From Halobacteriales archaeon QH_8_64_26 (GTDB lineage Archaea > Halobacteriota > Halobacteria > Halobacteriales > Halococcaceae), in contig PXRA01000076.1 in NCBI GenBank assembly GCA_003021725.1, forward strand, positions 52,749-116,748: DNA of 64,000 nucleotides, written 5' to 3'. Below are positions 1 to 9,394 of this stretch, one piece after another (within the stretch, counting starts at the first letter, position 1; every line of letters begins with the position of its first letter). Below the pieces are notes generated by a model that was not told the origin of the DNA, ran no database searches, and saw only the letters and a program-made list of their open reading frames with translations. The translations under genes were made by a program, and so were the position numbers.

Positions 1-765
1 GACCTCGCGGTTGTAGCGCTCCGCCTCTTCGAGGATATAGACCATCGCCTCGACCGCATCGGAGATGTGCGTAAAGGCCCGCTCGTTCTCGCCGCCGTCG
101 ACGAGATACATCGGGTGATCGTACAGTAGTGCGGAGATGAAACTCGCAAAGACCCGTGGCGTGCCGGCATCGGGCTCTTCGATGAGGTAATCCATCTCGC
201 GGCCGATGAAGTTAAACGGGCGGATGATCGTCCAATCGAGGTCGTTTTCCAGCCCGTGGGCGTGGACCATCCGTTCGAGCAGTTGCTTTGCGGTCGCGTA
301 GATCCAGCGGTGGTTCTCGACGGGGCCCATGATCAGATCCGAGCCGTCCTCGCTGAACACTTCGTCGTCGCCCTTGCGATTGCCGATCTTGCCGTAGACC
401 TCCGAGGTCGAGAACTGGATCAAGCGCGTGTCGGTCTCGACGCAGTCCTCGACCAACCTGAGGTTCTGGTCGTAGTTGAGGTGGACGACCTCGAGCGGCA
501 TGTCGACGTACTGCTTGGGGTTCGCATAGGCGATGAGGTCGAAGACGACGTCGGCGGACTCGACGACCGAGGTGACCGTTCCGGCATCGTCCTGCCGAAT
601 GTCGAGTTCGTGAAAATCGATCCGATTGTGGGAGAGCAGGTCCTCGATCTTCTCGGAGTCGATATCGACGACGACGAGGTGGTAGCCCTCCTCTAAGAGC
701 CGCTCGGTGAGGTGAGAGCCGATAAAACCGGCTCCACCGAACAGCGCGACTGTACCCGTAGACAT
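1..765 (-). CDS. NAD-dependent epimerase/dehydratase (extended SDR), C-terminus beyond window
   Basis: An open frame runs leftward from ATG 765 to base 1 without a stop, so about 255 residues of an incomplete protein are visible. It starts with a Rossmann motif GGAGFIGSHL near residue 9 and has the SDR active-site pair Y-x3-K in WIYATAKQ. A conserved segment reads IIRPFNFIGR, as in nucleotide-sugar epimerases and UDP-glucuronate decarboxylase or ArnA-like enzymes. An in-frame ATG six bases upstream (771) is an alternative start. The neighbour at 981 is a divergent glycosyltransferase, which suggests a role in surface polysaccharide or glycoprotein sugar supply. The exact sugar cannot be told from this fragment. 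Confidence 0.85.
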   Translation of the reverse strand, partial: MSTGTVALFGGAGFIGSHLTERLLEEGYHLVVVDIDSEKIEDLLSHNRIDFHELDIRQDDAGTVTSVVESADVVFDLIAYANPKQYVDMPLEVVHLNYDQNLRLVEDCVETDTRLIQFSTSEVYGKIGNRKGDDEVFSEDGSDLIMGPVENHRWIYATAKQLLERMVHAHGLENDLDWTIIRPFNFIGREMDYLIEEPDAGTPRVFASFISALLYDHPMYLVDGGENERAFTHISDAVEAMVYILEEAERYNREV

Positions 766-980
766 GATCATACGTCCGAAAGCACCCGTTAATAAAAAGC
801 TTTGTGATTAACTGATAGTAGCTGGTATTTGATTCAGCATTGTGTGCAAAAACCCAGCGGAGGTCAGTTTTAATTATCGACATAATCAGTTGGCAAATAC
901 ATCAGATCGCCGGTACAACGGCTTCCTGCGGGTGGGTTTTTAGTGCGGGCGGGACTCAGCTACGGAGGACCCGGTCAGCT

Positions 981-2222
981 ATGAACGACACCTCCACTAC
1001 GTCCCGCCGGTCGGCCGCTTCGCTTGGGTCGGTGCTCTCGGCCACTGCTCGTCCGAGATCGCTCGCAAAGCGGCTGGTCAGGGACTACGCGCGGAAGGGC
1101 TATCAGCCCCTCGCGGAGCTACTCGGGACCTATCCCTCGCCGCTGGTGATCGACCGTGAGGAACTGCAGGCGATCTGTCGGCGCGAGGGTACGCTTTCGT
1201 ACTACGGGACGAGCAAGGCAGTCGAACTCACTGTTCCCCAGGTCGCCGACGGGCCGGCAGTCACGATCGCCCGACGCGCCGGCGAACACCTCGTCCCGAC
1301 GCCCTTCGTCGGCGAACTACCGGGTGTCACGCTGGTCGGTCGCTACCCGTTGCCGATCTACGGTCGGCGAGTCGTGCTCGAAGCGGTCGGGCGCGAGGAC
1401 GTCGCCTTGCTGAACGTGCTCTACTCGATTACGGAGGGGAGTCCCGCCTGGACGACGAGCGCTACCCGATCGATCGATCGCGCGGTGCTGTTACATAACT
1501 GCTGGTCCGGAGGCTACTTCCATTGGGTGACCGAGAACCTGACTCGCCTCGAAGGACTCGAACGGTATCGGGAGCGTACGGGCGAGGAGCCGACGCTTCT
1601 GATCGGTCCGAACCCCTCGGGGTTCCGGACCGAGTCTCTGGAACTGCTCGGCTACGAGGAGGGCGACTGGATCGAGTGGGACGGGACCACGACGACAATC
1701 GATCGCCTCGTCGTGCCTTCGATGCGGCGGGGAACCACGCGGAGCTCCGAGACCGGCCCGATCCCCCACGAGTGGCTCCGCGACCGGCTACGGGCGGCGG
1801 CCGCCGAGCGGGTCGATTCCGATCGCTTCTCCCCGCGGGTCTATGTCTCGCGTGCGGACGCCGACCGACGGCGTATCGTGAACGAACCCGTCGTCCGGGA
1901 GCTGCTCGGGGAGTACGGCTTCGAGACCTACCGGCTCGCGGAGATGAGCGTCGCCGAGAACGTCGCGCTGTTCGCGGGCGCGGAGTGCGTCGTCGCGCCG
2001 CATGGAGCCGGACTGACCAACCTGCTGTTCGCCGAGGACGCGAGCGTCGTCGAACTCGCGCGGAGCAATTACAGTTCGACCTACTCCGTACTGGCACAGT
2101 CCGCGGGCCACGAGCACCGCTATCTCGAATGCGAACCGCGGGGCGTCGATCTGGTCGTCGACCCGGCCGCATTAGAGAGTGCCCTCGCCGATGCCCTCGC
2201 GGCAAAGCGAGTCGAGAAGTGA
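981..2222 (+). CDS. GT61-family glycosyltransferase (DUF563)
   Basis: The protein has 413 residues. The C-terminal half carries the hallmark of GT61 enzymes, APHGAGLTNLLF, preceded by RVYVSRADADRR and a central HNCWSGGYFHWV segment typical of this family. GT61 members transfer pentoses, GlcNAc or other sugars to glycans. No signal peptide or membrane helix is visible, so it is probably cytosolic or membrane-peripheral. I chose ATG 981 because GGAGGA lies about 10 bases upstream (964-969). The frame stays open back to a TTG at 840, but that extension looks like leader sequence. It diverges from the epimerase at 765, which fits a glycan-synthesis locus. The acceptor is unknown. Confidence 0.85.
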   Translation: MNDTSTTSRRSAASLGSVLSATARPRSLAKRLVRDYARKGYQPLAELLGTYPSPLVIDREELQAICRREGTLSYYGTSKAVELTVPQVADGPAVTIARRAGEHLVPTPFVGELPGVTLVGRYPLPIYGRRVVLEAVGREDVALLNVLYSITEGSPAWTTSATRSIDRAVLLHNCWSGGYFHWVTENLTRLEGLERYRERTGEEPTLLIGPNPSGFRTESLELLGYEEGDWIEWDGTTTTIDRLVVPSMRRGTTRSSETGPIPHEWLRDRLRAAAAERVDSDRFSPRVYVSRADADRRRIVNEPVVRELLGEYGFETYRLAEMSVAENVALFAGAECVVAPHGAGLTNLLFAEDASVVELARSNYSSTYSVLAQSAGHEHRYLECEPRGVDLVVDPAALESALADALAAKRVEK

Positions 2223-2267
2223 GTCCGCGAGCAACCCGAACGCGTGGGGCCGAACCCCGCGCGTACC

Positions 2268-3527
2268 TCACTGTTCCTGGGCAGGGGCGAGGCTATCGAG
2301 GTCGACTTCCCGTTCGAGCAGGACTTCCTTCTGATCGGCGATGGGGCGTTGTTCGCGCATGAGCTGTTTGTACTTGCTCTGTGGGGCCAGATCGCCGATC
2401 AGGACGCCGCCGACGACCTTTCCGTCCTTGAGCGCGACGCGGCGCCACTCGCTGTCGGAGTACTTCCGCTCGGCGAAGTCCTCGCCAAGGGTGGGGTGGC
2501 CGAAAGAGAGGAAGGGGAAATCGAAGTGCGTGATCGAGTACGAAGAGACCCAGCGGAACTCCTCCAGTTCGTCGGTGCTCGCGCCCTCGCTCTCCCCGAC
2601 CATCGTCTGCCCGGCGATCGATCCCTGTTGTTTCGCCGAGCCCCAGGAGCCGTTTTGAGCGTGTTCACCCAGCAGCACGTCGTAGAAGCGAGTGATGTCG
2701 CCGGCCGCATAGACGTCCTCGACACCGGTGCGCATGTACTCGTCGACGACGATGCCCTTGTCGATCTCCAGACCTACTCCACGGAGGTACTCGGTGTTGA
2801 ACGTGAGCCCGATCGCGACGCCGGCGAAGTCGGCCTCGTAGGTATCGCCGTTGGGATCGATCGCGGCGGTGACGTGGTCTTCCTCGTCGGTCTCGAAGCG
2901 ATCGACGCCGCTGTCGAAGACCGGCGTGACGTTCCGTTCGCGCAGCGCGTCGTGGATGATCTCCCCGCCCTCAGGCGAGAGGGCATAGCGCCACCAGCAC
3001 TCCCCGCGCATGAGGTAGTGAGCGTCCAGTCCGTGGGCCGCGGAGATCGCCGCCAGGTCGATTCCGAGCAGGCCCGCGCCGACGACGACGCCGGTGTCCT
3101 CGGCTTCGGCGTGGGCTTTGATCGCGCGGGCGTCCTCGAACGTCCAGAAGTGATGGATCCCCTCGGCGTCGGAGTTGGGCACCGGGAGTTGGGTTGGCGT
3201 CCCGCCGGTCGCGATCAGGAGCTTGTCATACGCGATCGTCCCGCCCGTGTGGGTGTGTAGCTCGTGGGTCTCGGCGTCGACGGCGGTGACGTGGGTATCG
3301 AGCTGGATGGTGATATCGCGCTCGTCGTACCACTCCTCGTCGTGGATCGAGATCGGGGCTTCGGGTAGCTTGCCTTTCGCGAACTCCTTGATGAGGATGC
3401 GATTGTAGAGCGTCTCACCCTCGTCGGTGACGACGGTGACCTCGGCGTCGGGAGCTTCCTCCCGGATCGTCTCCGCTGCGGAACTCCCCGCGATCCCGTC
3501 GCCGATGATCACGTACGATTCGGGCAT
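2268..3527 (-). CDS. NAD(P)/FAD-dependent oxidoreductase
   Basis: This 419-residue protein belongs to the pyridine nucleotide-disulfide oxidoreductase superfamily. It has an N-terminal FAD-binding GDGIAGSSAAE, a central NAD(P)-binding VVGAGLLGIDLA and the FAD-contact motif VYAAGDI. It resembles rubredoxin or ferredoxin reductases and the N-terminal part of NirB, and lacks the CxxxxC redox disulfide of lipoamide-dehydrogenase types. The frame continues upstream of ATG 3527 but runs into the start region of the divergent gene at 3666, so I place the start at MPESYVII. The electron acceptor is not evident, and no ferredoxin or rubredoxin gene is adjacent. Confidence 0.85.
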   Translation of the reverse strand: MPESYVIIGDGIAGSSAAETIREEAPDAEVTVVTDEGETLYNRILIKEFAKGKLPEAPISIHDEEWYDERDITIQLDTHVTAVDAETHELHTHTGGTIAYDKLLIATGGTPTQLPVPNSDAEGIHHFWTFEDARAIKAHAEAEDTGVVVGAGLLGIDLAAISAAHGLDAHYLMRGECWWRYALSPEGGEIIHDALRERNVTPVFDSGVDRFETDEEDHVTAAIDPNGDTYEADFAGVAIGLTFNTEYLRGVGLEIDKGIVVDEYMRTGVEDVYAAGDITRFYDVLLGEHAQNGSWGSAKQQGSIAGQTMVGESEGASTDELEEFRWVSSYSITHFDFPFLSFGHPTLGEDFAERKYSDSEWRRVALKDGKVVGGVLIGDLAPQSKYKQLMREQRPIADQKEVLLEREVDLDSLAPAQEQ

Positions 3528-3665
3528 TGCTGATCCTTCGGCGTCGGGGGTAATGGGAATTGCTATCCTCTCGGCGCTTCGCTCCATCGGTTCTACCGTC
3601 CGGCCGGTGCGTCGATCGTCCACACAGCCGGTGCGTTGATTACCGTCGCGCCCGCACGGATAACT

Positions 3666-4289
3666 ATGAAGCTTAACCAGAACGTCCGGCACTTCGCCGC
3701 GAAGCAGGCACTCACCTTGCCGGTCGTCAGCGATCTCGTCAACGACAAGCTCGTCGACCTCCATACCAGCGTCTTCATCGGCAAGGCCGAGGAGGCCAAC
3801 CGTCAGGCCCGCCGCGAACACCTCGACGCCTTCTTCGACGCGACGATGGACACCTACGTCGCCGCGCTCGAAGCCGGCTATCCCGAGGCCGAAGCCCGCG
3901 AGATCACCCACATCCAGGCGAACTTCGATTTCTTCAATCACGGCTGGACCGAGATGATGGAGTTCCCCGCGGACGAACTGGAGCAACACTACGAGCGCCA
4001 CGCTGACTTTTTCGAACCGTACGGTATCACGATCGCCGACCCGCTCGGGTCCTTTGTCCCGCCCGGCGGCGTCCCGGAAGCCCCCTCGACTCCCGAGAAG
4101 TTAGAGGAGCCGACCCATCCCCACGCCAAGAGCGGGTTCGCCGACGACGTCTACGTCCAAGGCCCCGACGGCGAGTTGCTCGTCGGTGGCCACGACGAAC
4201 CCGCCGAGGTCGATCTCGCCTCCGCGCCCGGCGTGAGCCCCGAGGACGCCGAGGGTACCGAAAGCACCGACGAAGCCGAAAGCGACTGA
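3666..4289 (+). CDS. Haloarchaeal conserved protein (DUF6149-like)
   Basis: A 207-residue protein starting MKLNQNVRHF. The first 110 residues form a compact, probably helical domain; the last 90 are Pro/Glu/Asp-rich and probably disordered. No catalytic motif or membrane segment is visible. I recall this family as a Halobacteria-specific domain of unknown function, probably DUF6149, but am not certain of the number. ATG 3666 is preceded by a TATA-like GATTACC about 26-32 bases upstream, consistent with a leaderless transcript. The gene is divergent from the FAD oxidoreductase and precedes hef by about 110 bases. No function is proposed. Confidence 0.75.
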   Translation: MKLNQNVRHFAAKQALTLPVVSDLVNDKLVDLHTSVFIGKAEEANRQARREHLDAFFDATMDTYVAALEAGYPEAEAREITHIQANFDFFNHGWTEMMEFPADELEQHYERHADFFEPYGITIADPLGSFVPPGGVPEAPSTPEKLEEPTHPHAKSGFADDVYVQGPDGELLVGGHDEPAEVDLASAPGVSPEDAEGTESTDEAESD

Positions 4290-4372
4290 TCGAGGCGAGT
4301 CGATCCGGCCGCTTCCGTCCGTTCGACCGACCGCTCGATCGACCCGATCACTTCCGCCCCGATCGGCGAACG

Positions 4373-4378
4373 TTTAAC
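4373..4378 (+). promoter_or_regulatory. TATA-like box of hef
   Basis: TTTAAC lies 25-30 bases before the hef ATG at 4403, the spacing expected for a leaderless haloarchaeal transcript. No Shine-Dalgarno sequence is needed or visible. Confidence 0.5.
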
Positions 4379-4402
4379 CGAACCGGCAGTATAAAGCGGG
4401 TA

Positions 4403-7012
4403 ATGGCCGCAGCTGAGAACCCCTCCTACGTCGAGCGGCCCCTGGTGACCCCGGCGGTGATCGAACGCCGGGACTACCAACTCGATCTAGTCGAGGTCGC
4501 GAAGCGCGATCACACGCTCGTCTGTCTCCCAACGGGGCTCGGGAAGACCACTGTCAGTTTGCTCGTGACCGCCTCGCGACTCGCCGAGTTCGGGGGCACC
4601 TCCCTGCTACTGGCACCGACGAAGCCACTGGTCAATCAGCACGCCGAGTTCTACCGGTCGGCACTACAGGTTCCCGACGAGGAAATCGTCGTCTTCACCG
4701 GGGAGGTACGCCCGGCCAGACGAGGCGACCTCTGGGAGCGTGCACGGATCGTGATCGCCACCCCCCAGGTCATCGAAAACGACCTCATCGGCGGCCGGAT
4801 CTCCCTCGCCGATACTACCCATCTCACCTTCGACGAGTGCCACCGGGCGAGTGGCGGCTACGCGTATAATTACATCGCCGAGCGCTATCACGACGACGCC
4901 GAAGAGCCCCTCGTGACGGGCATGAGCGCTTCACCTGGTGGGGATCGGGAGGCCATCGAGGCGGTCTGTGCAAATCTCGGGTTGAGCGAGGTAGCCGTGC
5001 GGACCGAGGCGGACGCCGACGTCTCGGCCCATACCCACGAGACCGACGTCGAATGGGAGCAACTCACCCTTCCCGACGAGGTACTCGAAATCCGGGACGC
5101 GCTCAACGGGGTCATCACCGAACGGTTAGAGAAACTGAAGGAACTCGGGGTCGCGCGCTCGACCCAACCCGACCAGTCCCAGCGAGACTTGAACGCGATC
5201 CGTGCGGAGCTCCAGAAACTCATCAACAACGACCAGTCGGAGGGCTACCAGGGCATGTCGGCTCACGCCGAGGTGATGAAATTGCGAAGAGCTGTCGCCC
5301 TCGCCGAGACCCAAAGCGTCGAGTCCCTCCGACGATACTTCGAACGCCAGCGAAACGCCGCCCGCTCCTCGGGGGCCTCGAAGGCCTCCCAGCGGTTCGT
5401 CTCCGAACCACGTGTCCGAAAAGCGATCCGGCTGGCCGAGGACTTCGACGAATTGCATCCGAAGTTCCGCCGGGTACGCATCCTACTCGCCGAAACCTTA
5501 GGCGTCGAGAACGGTGACCGGGTGATCGTCTTCACGGAATCCCGGGATACCGCCGAAACCCTGACCGAGTTCCTGGGCGAACACTTCGATACGCGGAAGT
5601 TCGTCGGCCAGGGCGACAAGGAGGGTTCGGAGGGGATGACCCAAACCGAACAACAGGAGACGCTCGATGCTTTTCGGGCCGGGGAGTTCGAGGTGCTCGT
5701 CTCGACGTCGGTCGCCGAGGAAGGTCTAGACGTCCCCGAAGTCGATCTCGTCTGTTTCTACGAGCCAGTGCCGACGGCGATCCGCTCGATCCAGCGGCGG
5801 GGGCGGACGGGCCGCCAATCGCGGGGCCGGGTCGTGGTGTTGATGGCCGAGGACACCCGCGACGAGGCGTACTTCTGGATCTCCCGCCGCCGGGAGTCGA
5901 AGATGGAGTCCCAACTGCGCACGCTCAAAGACGTCGCCGGGGAGATCAGGTCCGACCTCGGCGGACAGGGCAGTCTCGAGGAGTACGGCAATGGCGACGG
6001 CGGCGGTGCGGGAATGGCTACCGGGAGCGAGAACGACGAAGCGAACGGGACGAGCACTGAAGACACCGACGAGACGGAAGCGGCTAAAGACCAAGAACGG
6101 ACGTCAAGCGCCGACGTAGAGGCGGAGACCGACGCCGAACCAGAGGACGCTCCCGTAGAGGCGACGAACGGCGGGAGTTCGAACGAAGACGTTCAGTCGG
6201 GCCTCACGACGTTCGACGGACGAGAGGCCGGATCGACGGCCGACGACTCCCCGGAGGACGCGCCGGGAGGCGAGGACACCGACGACAGTGGCGACCGCGG
6301 CGATAGCGACGAGGACGGGACGGTAGCGACCGCACACAGCGAGGGCGAGACGATAGAGATCGTCGCGGACCAGCGCGAACTCGACGCGGCGATCGCCCGC
6401 GATCTCTCGACGCGGGAGAACACGGAGGTTCGCTTGGAGACGCTCGCGGTCGGCGATTACGTGCTCTCCGATCGGGCGGTCGTCGAGCGTAAATCCACTA
6501 CCGATTTCGTCGACTCGCTATTAGGAGCGGACGATCGGTCGATCTTCGAGCAGATCGGCGACGCGGCTCGCTTCTATGCACGGCCGGTCGTGATCCTCGA
6601 AGGCGGGGGACTCTACGAGCAGCGCAACGTCCACCCGAACGCCATCCGGGGCGCGCTCGCCTCCTTGGCTGTCGACTTCGGCGCGAGCGTTCTCAGTACT
6701 GCCGACGAGGGCGATACGGCCGATCTCCTCGAAGTCATCGCGCGCCGTGAGCAGGAGACGGAAGAACGAGAAGTGAGCGTCCACGGCGAGAAGGGTACGA
6801 AGACCCTCGCCGAACAGCAGGAGTACGTCGTCGCGTCGATCGCCGAGATCGGACCGGTCTCCGCTCGCGCGCTGCTCTCGGGACTGGGCAGCGTCGAGGC
6901 GGTCATGACCGCGGGCGAGGAGGCGTTGGTCGGAATCGAGGGGATCGGCACAGTCACCGCCGAGCGCATCACCGAGGTCACACACAGTACCTACGATCCC
7001 GACCGCGGGTGA
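4403..7012 (+). CDS. hef: Hef: fork-structure DNA helicase/XPF-type nuclease
   Basis: 869 residues. The N-terminal SF2 helicase has Walker A PTGLGKT at 43-49 and Walker B DECH at 144-147, then RecA domain 2 with QRRGRTGR. A linker of roughly residues 510-640 is extremely acidic and probably disordered; in archaeal Hef this region binds partners such as PCNA (family knowledge). The C-terminal XPF nuclease has GDYVLSDRAVVERKSTTDF, that is the GDxnERKxxxD active site, followed by two helix-hairpin-helix elements (ASIAEIGPVSARALL, GIEGIGTVTAERI). Hef unwinds and cuts stalled replication forks, and Haloferax relies on it when HJC is absent. It appears complete and monocistronic. Confidence 0.95.
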   Translation: MAAAENPSYVERPLVTPAVIERRDYQLDLVEVAKRDHTLVCLPTGLGKTTVSLLVTASRLAEFGGTSLLLAPTKPLVNQHAEFYRSALQVPDEEIVVFTGEVRPARRGDLWERARIVIATPQVIENDLIGGRISLADTTHLTFDECHRASGGYAYNYIAERYHDDAEEPLVTGMSASPGGDREAIEAVCANLGLSEVAVRTEADADVSAHTHETDVEWEQLTLPDEVLEIRDALNGVITERLEKLKELGVARSTQPDQSQRDLNAIRAELQKLINNDQSEGYQGMSAHAEVMKLRRAVALAETQSVESLRRYFERQRNAARSSGASKASQRFVSEPRVRKAIRLAEDFDELHPKFRRVRILLAETLGVENGDRVIVFTESRDTAETLTEFLGEHFDTRKFVGQGDKEGSEGMTQTEQQETLDAFRAGEFEVLVSTSVAEEGLDVPEVDLVCFYEPVPTAIRSIQRRGRTGRQSRGRVVVLMAEDTRDEAYFWISRRRESKMESQLRTLKDVAGEIRSDLGGQGSLEEYGNGDGGGAGMATGSENDEANGTSTEDTDETEAAKDQERTSSADVEAETDAEPEDAPVEATNGGSSNEDVQSGLTTFDGREAGSTADDSPEDAPGGEDTDDSGDRGDSDEDGTVATAHSEGETIEIVADQRELDAAIARDLSTRENTEVRLETLAVGDYVLSDRAVVERKSTTDFVDSLLGADDRSIFEQIGDAARFYARPVVILEGGGLYEQRNVHPNAIRGALASLAVDFGASVLSTADEGDTADLLEVIARREQETEEREVSVHGEKGTKTLAEQQEYVVASIAEIGPVSARALLSGLGSVEAVMTAGEEALVGIEGIGTVTAERITEVTHSTYDPDRG

Positions 7013-7177
7013 CACCGAAGCGCCGGGCAACCGGAAAGCAGTGGGCTCGTTCCTGGAGGATCGGTAGCACGATGGCGAGAACGGAACGAAGACAGCGGGA
7101 GAAACGAGCGACAGGTCCGATCGGTCCACGGGCAGAAGGCACGAACTCGACCGATCAGCGCACTACCCATCAGTACC

Positions 7178-8125
7178 TCAGCGCGCCGGCGCGGGTTCCT
7201 CGGGGCCGTGGCGCTGGGTAGCGGTGTGTGAGAGCGGGCCTACGGCCTCGAAGACCGCTTCGGGGTCCTTGTTCCAGACCCACTCCCAGCGCGTTCGGGC
7301 GACGAGGTAGAGCTTGCGTGTCGTGCTCAACTGCGGCGTCGCCGAGAGTACATCCAGACTACGGCTTCTGATCAGGCGGTGATGGTCGGCGTAGAGCACT
7401 GCGGCGAGCAACACGGCGAACTGACAGTCCTCCGGGAGGTACTTGATGCCGGCGACCCCCTCGCGGTAGAGGTCCTCCGCTCGGCGGAGTTCGGTCCGTA
7501 TCGCGCCGGCGATCGCCTCGTCCATCTCGAAGCGCGCGAGTTGCTCCTCGTCGACGCCGTGGTCAGCGAGCGTCGTCCGGGGCAGATAGATTCGGTCACG
7601 CTCGACGATGTCCTCCCGAACGTCCCGAACGAAGTTGGTGAGTTGGAAGGCCTCCCCGAGCGCGCCGGCATGAGGCCGGGCGATGTCGGGCTCGTCGGTG
7701 CCCATGATCGCGGTCATCATGTGGCCGACGGCCGCCGCCGACCCGTGCATGTACGCCTCCAAGTCGGCGTAGGTCTCGTAGCGATCGGTCTCGATATCCG
7801 CAAGCATCGCGTCGACGAAGGCGTTTACCTCCGCGTCGTCGATTCCGTGGGTCTCGCGGACCTCGGAGAACGCCGCGAGAACCGGGTCGCTCGCCTCCCG
7901 CTCACCGAGGGCTTCCTCACGGAGGCGCTCGAGTTCGGCGCGTTGGTCGGCCGGCGATCGATCACCGGGATCGTCGACGATCTCATCGGCGATCCGAAAG
8001 AAGGCATAGAGGACATAGGTAGGGTGGCGGACGCGCTCGGGGAGTAGACGTGTCGCGAAGTAGAAGGTAGTGCCGGTACGCCGGTGAATACCCTTGCTTT
8101 CGGCGAGTTGAGTGCTGTCGACCAT
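7178..8125 (-). CDS. crtB: Phytoene synthase
   Basis: 315 residues of the squalene/phytoene synthase family. Both Asp-rich Mg-diphosphate-binding motifs are visible: ADEIVDD near residue 47 and RDVREDIVERD near residue 170. LTNFVRD and YLPRTTL are also typical. The enzyme joins two geranylgeranyl diphosphates to phytoene, the entry to C40/C50 carotenoids (bacterioruberin, and retinal via beta-carotene). I place the start at ATG 8125 (MVDSTQLAESKG); the 20-residue upstream extension looks like leader sequence. No other carotenoid gene is next to it in this window. Confidence 0.93.
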   Translation of the reverse strand: MVDSTQLAESKGIHRRTGTTFYFATRLLPERVRHPTYVLYAFFRIADEIVDDPGDRSPADQRAELERLREEALGEREASDPVLAAFSEVRETHGIDDAEVNAFVDAMLADIETDRYETYADLEAYMHGSAAAVGHMMTAIMGTDEPDIARPHAGALGEAFQLTNFVRDVREDIVERDRIYLPRTTLADHGVDEEQLARFEMDEAIAGAIRTELRRAEDLYREGVAGIKYLPEDCQFAVLLAAVLYADHHRLIRSRSLDVLSATPQLSTTRKLYLVARTRWEWVWNKDPEAVFEAVGPLSHTATQRHGPEEPAPAR

Positions 8126-8562
8126 ACGGTACTCAGTTACGATCTCATACGATCGGCAGACGCTTAATCGTTTGTACCTCGGCATCCAACTGTGCTTTCG
8201 TGCTAGGTGCTTGTCATCGATCGCGTCCGTTCGGTCGCTCCGGCTTCATTGATAACTCATCCATAGTCTTTGTAGGAATTAATCCCGGTGTCCGCTCCGT
8301 CATCACGCATATCAAGCGGAGAAGCGAGCGTGGTCGTATGATCGGGACCGGGTCGCGATGTCCGGACCGTGGCGGGCAGGTACGGTCGACGGCACCCAGT
8401 ACCGGCGTGTGAACTGTGGCGAGCCCTTCGATTCGGCTGATGTCTTCCTCCCCTTAGCGGAGCGATCGATCGGTCGATAGCGGGCGTGGCCGAGGTTGGC
8501 GGGCAATGGAGTAGGGGTGATTTCGAAATCCTTTTTCCCGGGCGTCTGTTTCCGGAAATCGA
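8126..8562. other. Gene-poor stretch upstream of tRNA-Phe
   Basis: Holds the crtB promoter region on the minus strand and the tRNA promoter on the plus strand. A 40-codon plus frame from ATG 8358 (MSGPWRAG...) has no recognisable domain or promoter. I see no supportable gene. Confidence 0.4.
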
Positions 8563-8636
8563 GCCGCCTTAGCTCAGACTGGGAGAGCACTCGACTGAAG
8601 ATCGAGCTGTCCCCGGTTCAAATCCGGGAGGCGGCA
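8563..8636 (+). tRNA. tRNA-Phe (anticodon GAA)
   Basis: The 74 bases fold into a full cloverleaf: acceptor GCCGCCT pairing with AGGCGGC, D-stem GCTC/GAGC, anticodon stem CTCGA/TCGAG with loop CTGAAGA (anticodon GAA), and T-arm CCCGG-TTCAAAT-CCGGG, then discriminator A. No intron is present in the anticodon loop and CCA is not encoded. No duplicated 3' end or integrase gene was noticed nearby, so it is not obviously an integration site. Confidence 0.97.
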
Positions 8637-8769
8637 TACTCGTTGCAGGTCGAACCACGATCACCGCACAGCGACGTGATTTATCAGTTAGAGAGATGAA
8701 CGGAGCTTCGCAGCAAATGATCGGCTCGATTCATAAGTGCACAAAAAGACTATCGTGGAGACAACCGAC

Positions 8770-9255
8770 TTATGTGCCGTCAAAGGGATTCTCGAAGCCG
8801 CCGCGGATGAAGTAGCGCACGAAGTTGCCATGCGTTCGGTCGCCGGGATGATCGGCTATCTGCTCGTACTGAACAGTGCCCTCCGAGTCGATCACGTAGG
8901 TTGCGGCGATCCCCGTGAGGCCGTGGCTCGTCTCCTCGGTCCCGCTGTACTGCTCGGCGACCTCGCCGTCGGGATCGGCAAGCAACTGGATGTCGAGATC
9001 GTAGCGATCGCGCATCTCGGTGAGTTTGCCGACGGGATCGGTTACGACCGGCAGAATGTCGACGTTATCGTGGAACCACAGGTCATAGGCGACCTCGCTG
9101 AAGGTCCCGAGCTGCTCGGCACAGAAGCTACACCAGTGGCCACGATTGATCAGCACGACCGTCGGACCCTCTTCTAAGCTCTCCGAGAGGGTCACTTCCT
9201 CATTGGCGGTGCTATCGAGCGTGAAGTCGGGCGCATTGGACTCTTCTAAGCTCAC
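8770..9255 (-). CDS. Peroxiredoxin (AhpC/TSA, Bcp-like)
   Basis: 161 residues with a thioredoxin fold. The peroxidatic region reads INRGHWCSFCAEQ (C42 and C45), followed by RDRYDLDIQLLADPDGEVAEQY and a C-terminal AATYVIDSEGTVQY strand, the order seen in Bcp/PrxQ peroxiredoxins. It reduces peroxides using a thioredoxin-like donor. I start it at GTG 9255 because a GTATAA box sits exactly 26-31 bases upstream; the frame extends eight codons further to a TTG, but that would place the box at the start codon. It shares an intergenic region with the ArsA-like ATPase transcript end. Confidence 0.88.
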   Translation of the reverse strand: MSLEESNAPDFTLDSTANEEVTLSESLEEGPTVVLINRGHWCSFCAEQLGTFSEVAYDLWFHDNVDILPVVTDPVGKLTEMRDRYDLDIQLLADPDGEVAEQYSGTEETSHGLTGIAATYVIDSEGTVQYEQIADHPGDRTHGNFVRYFIRGGFENPFDGT

Positions 9256-9280
9256 GCTCCCGCTCCGAGCGCGACGCAAC

Positions 9281-9286
9281 TTATAC
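9281..9286 (-). promoter_or_regulatory. TATA box of the peroxiredoxin gene
   Basis: GTATAA on the minus strand, 26-31 bases before GTG 9255. Its spacing decides the start codon and implies a leaderless mRNA. Confidence 0.55.
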
Positions 9287-9394
9287 TGTCGCGCCTGTGT
9301 CCGCGCCCGACACAGTCGCTACGTTATGACTACCCACGCTCGGCTCGACGGCTCGCGTTCGGCTGTGTCGGCTGTCGGTCCTTCCGGACGCGGT

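Noticed and set aside
256-696. 146-codon plus-strand frame with acidic/hydrophobic composition
   Set aside because: It is the antisense of the epimerase, whose Rossmann and YxxxK motifs are clear on the minus strand.
2244-3260. 338-codon plus-strand frame
   Set aside because: Antisense shadow of the FAD oxidoreductase; no family motif in this direction.
8563-8769. tRNA-Phe as an integration site for the 11-24 kb island
   Set aside because: No repeat of the tRNA 3' end and no integrase gene was noticed downstream, and conserved genes separate it from the island.
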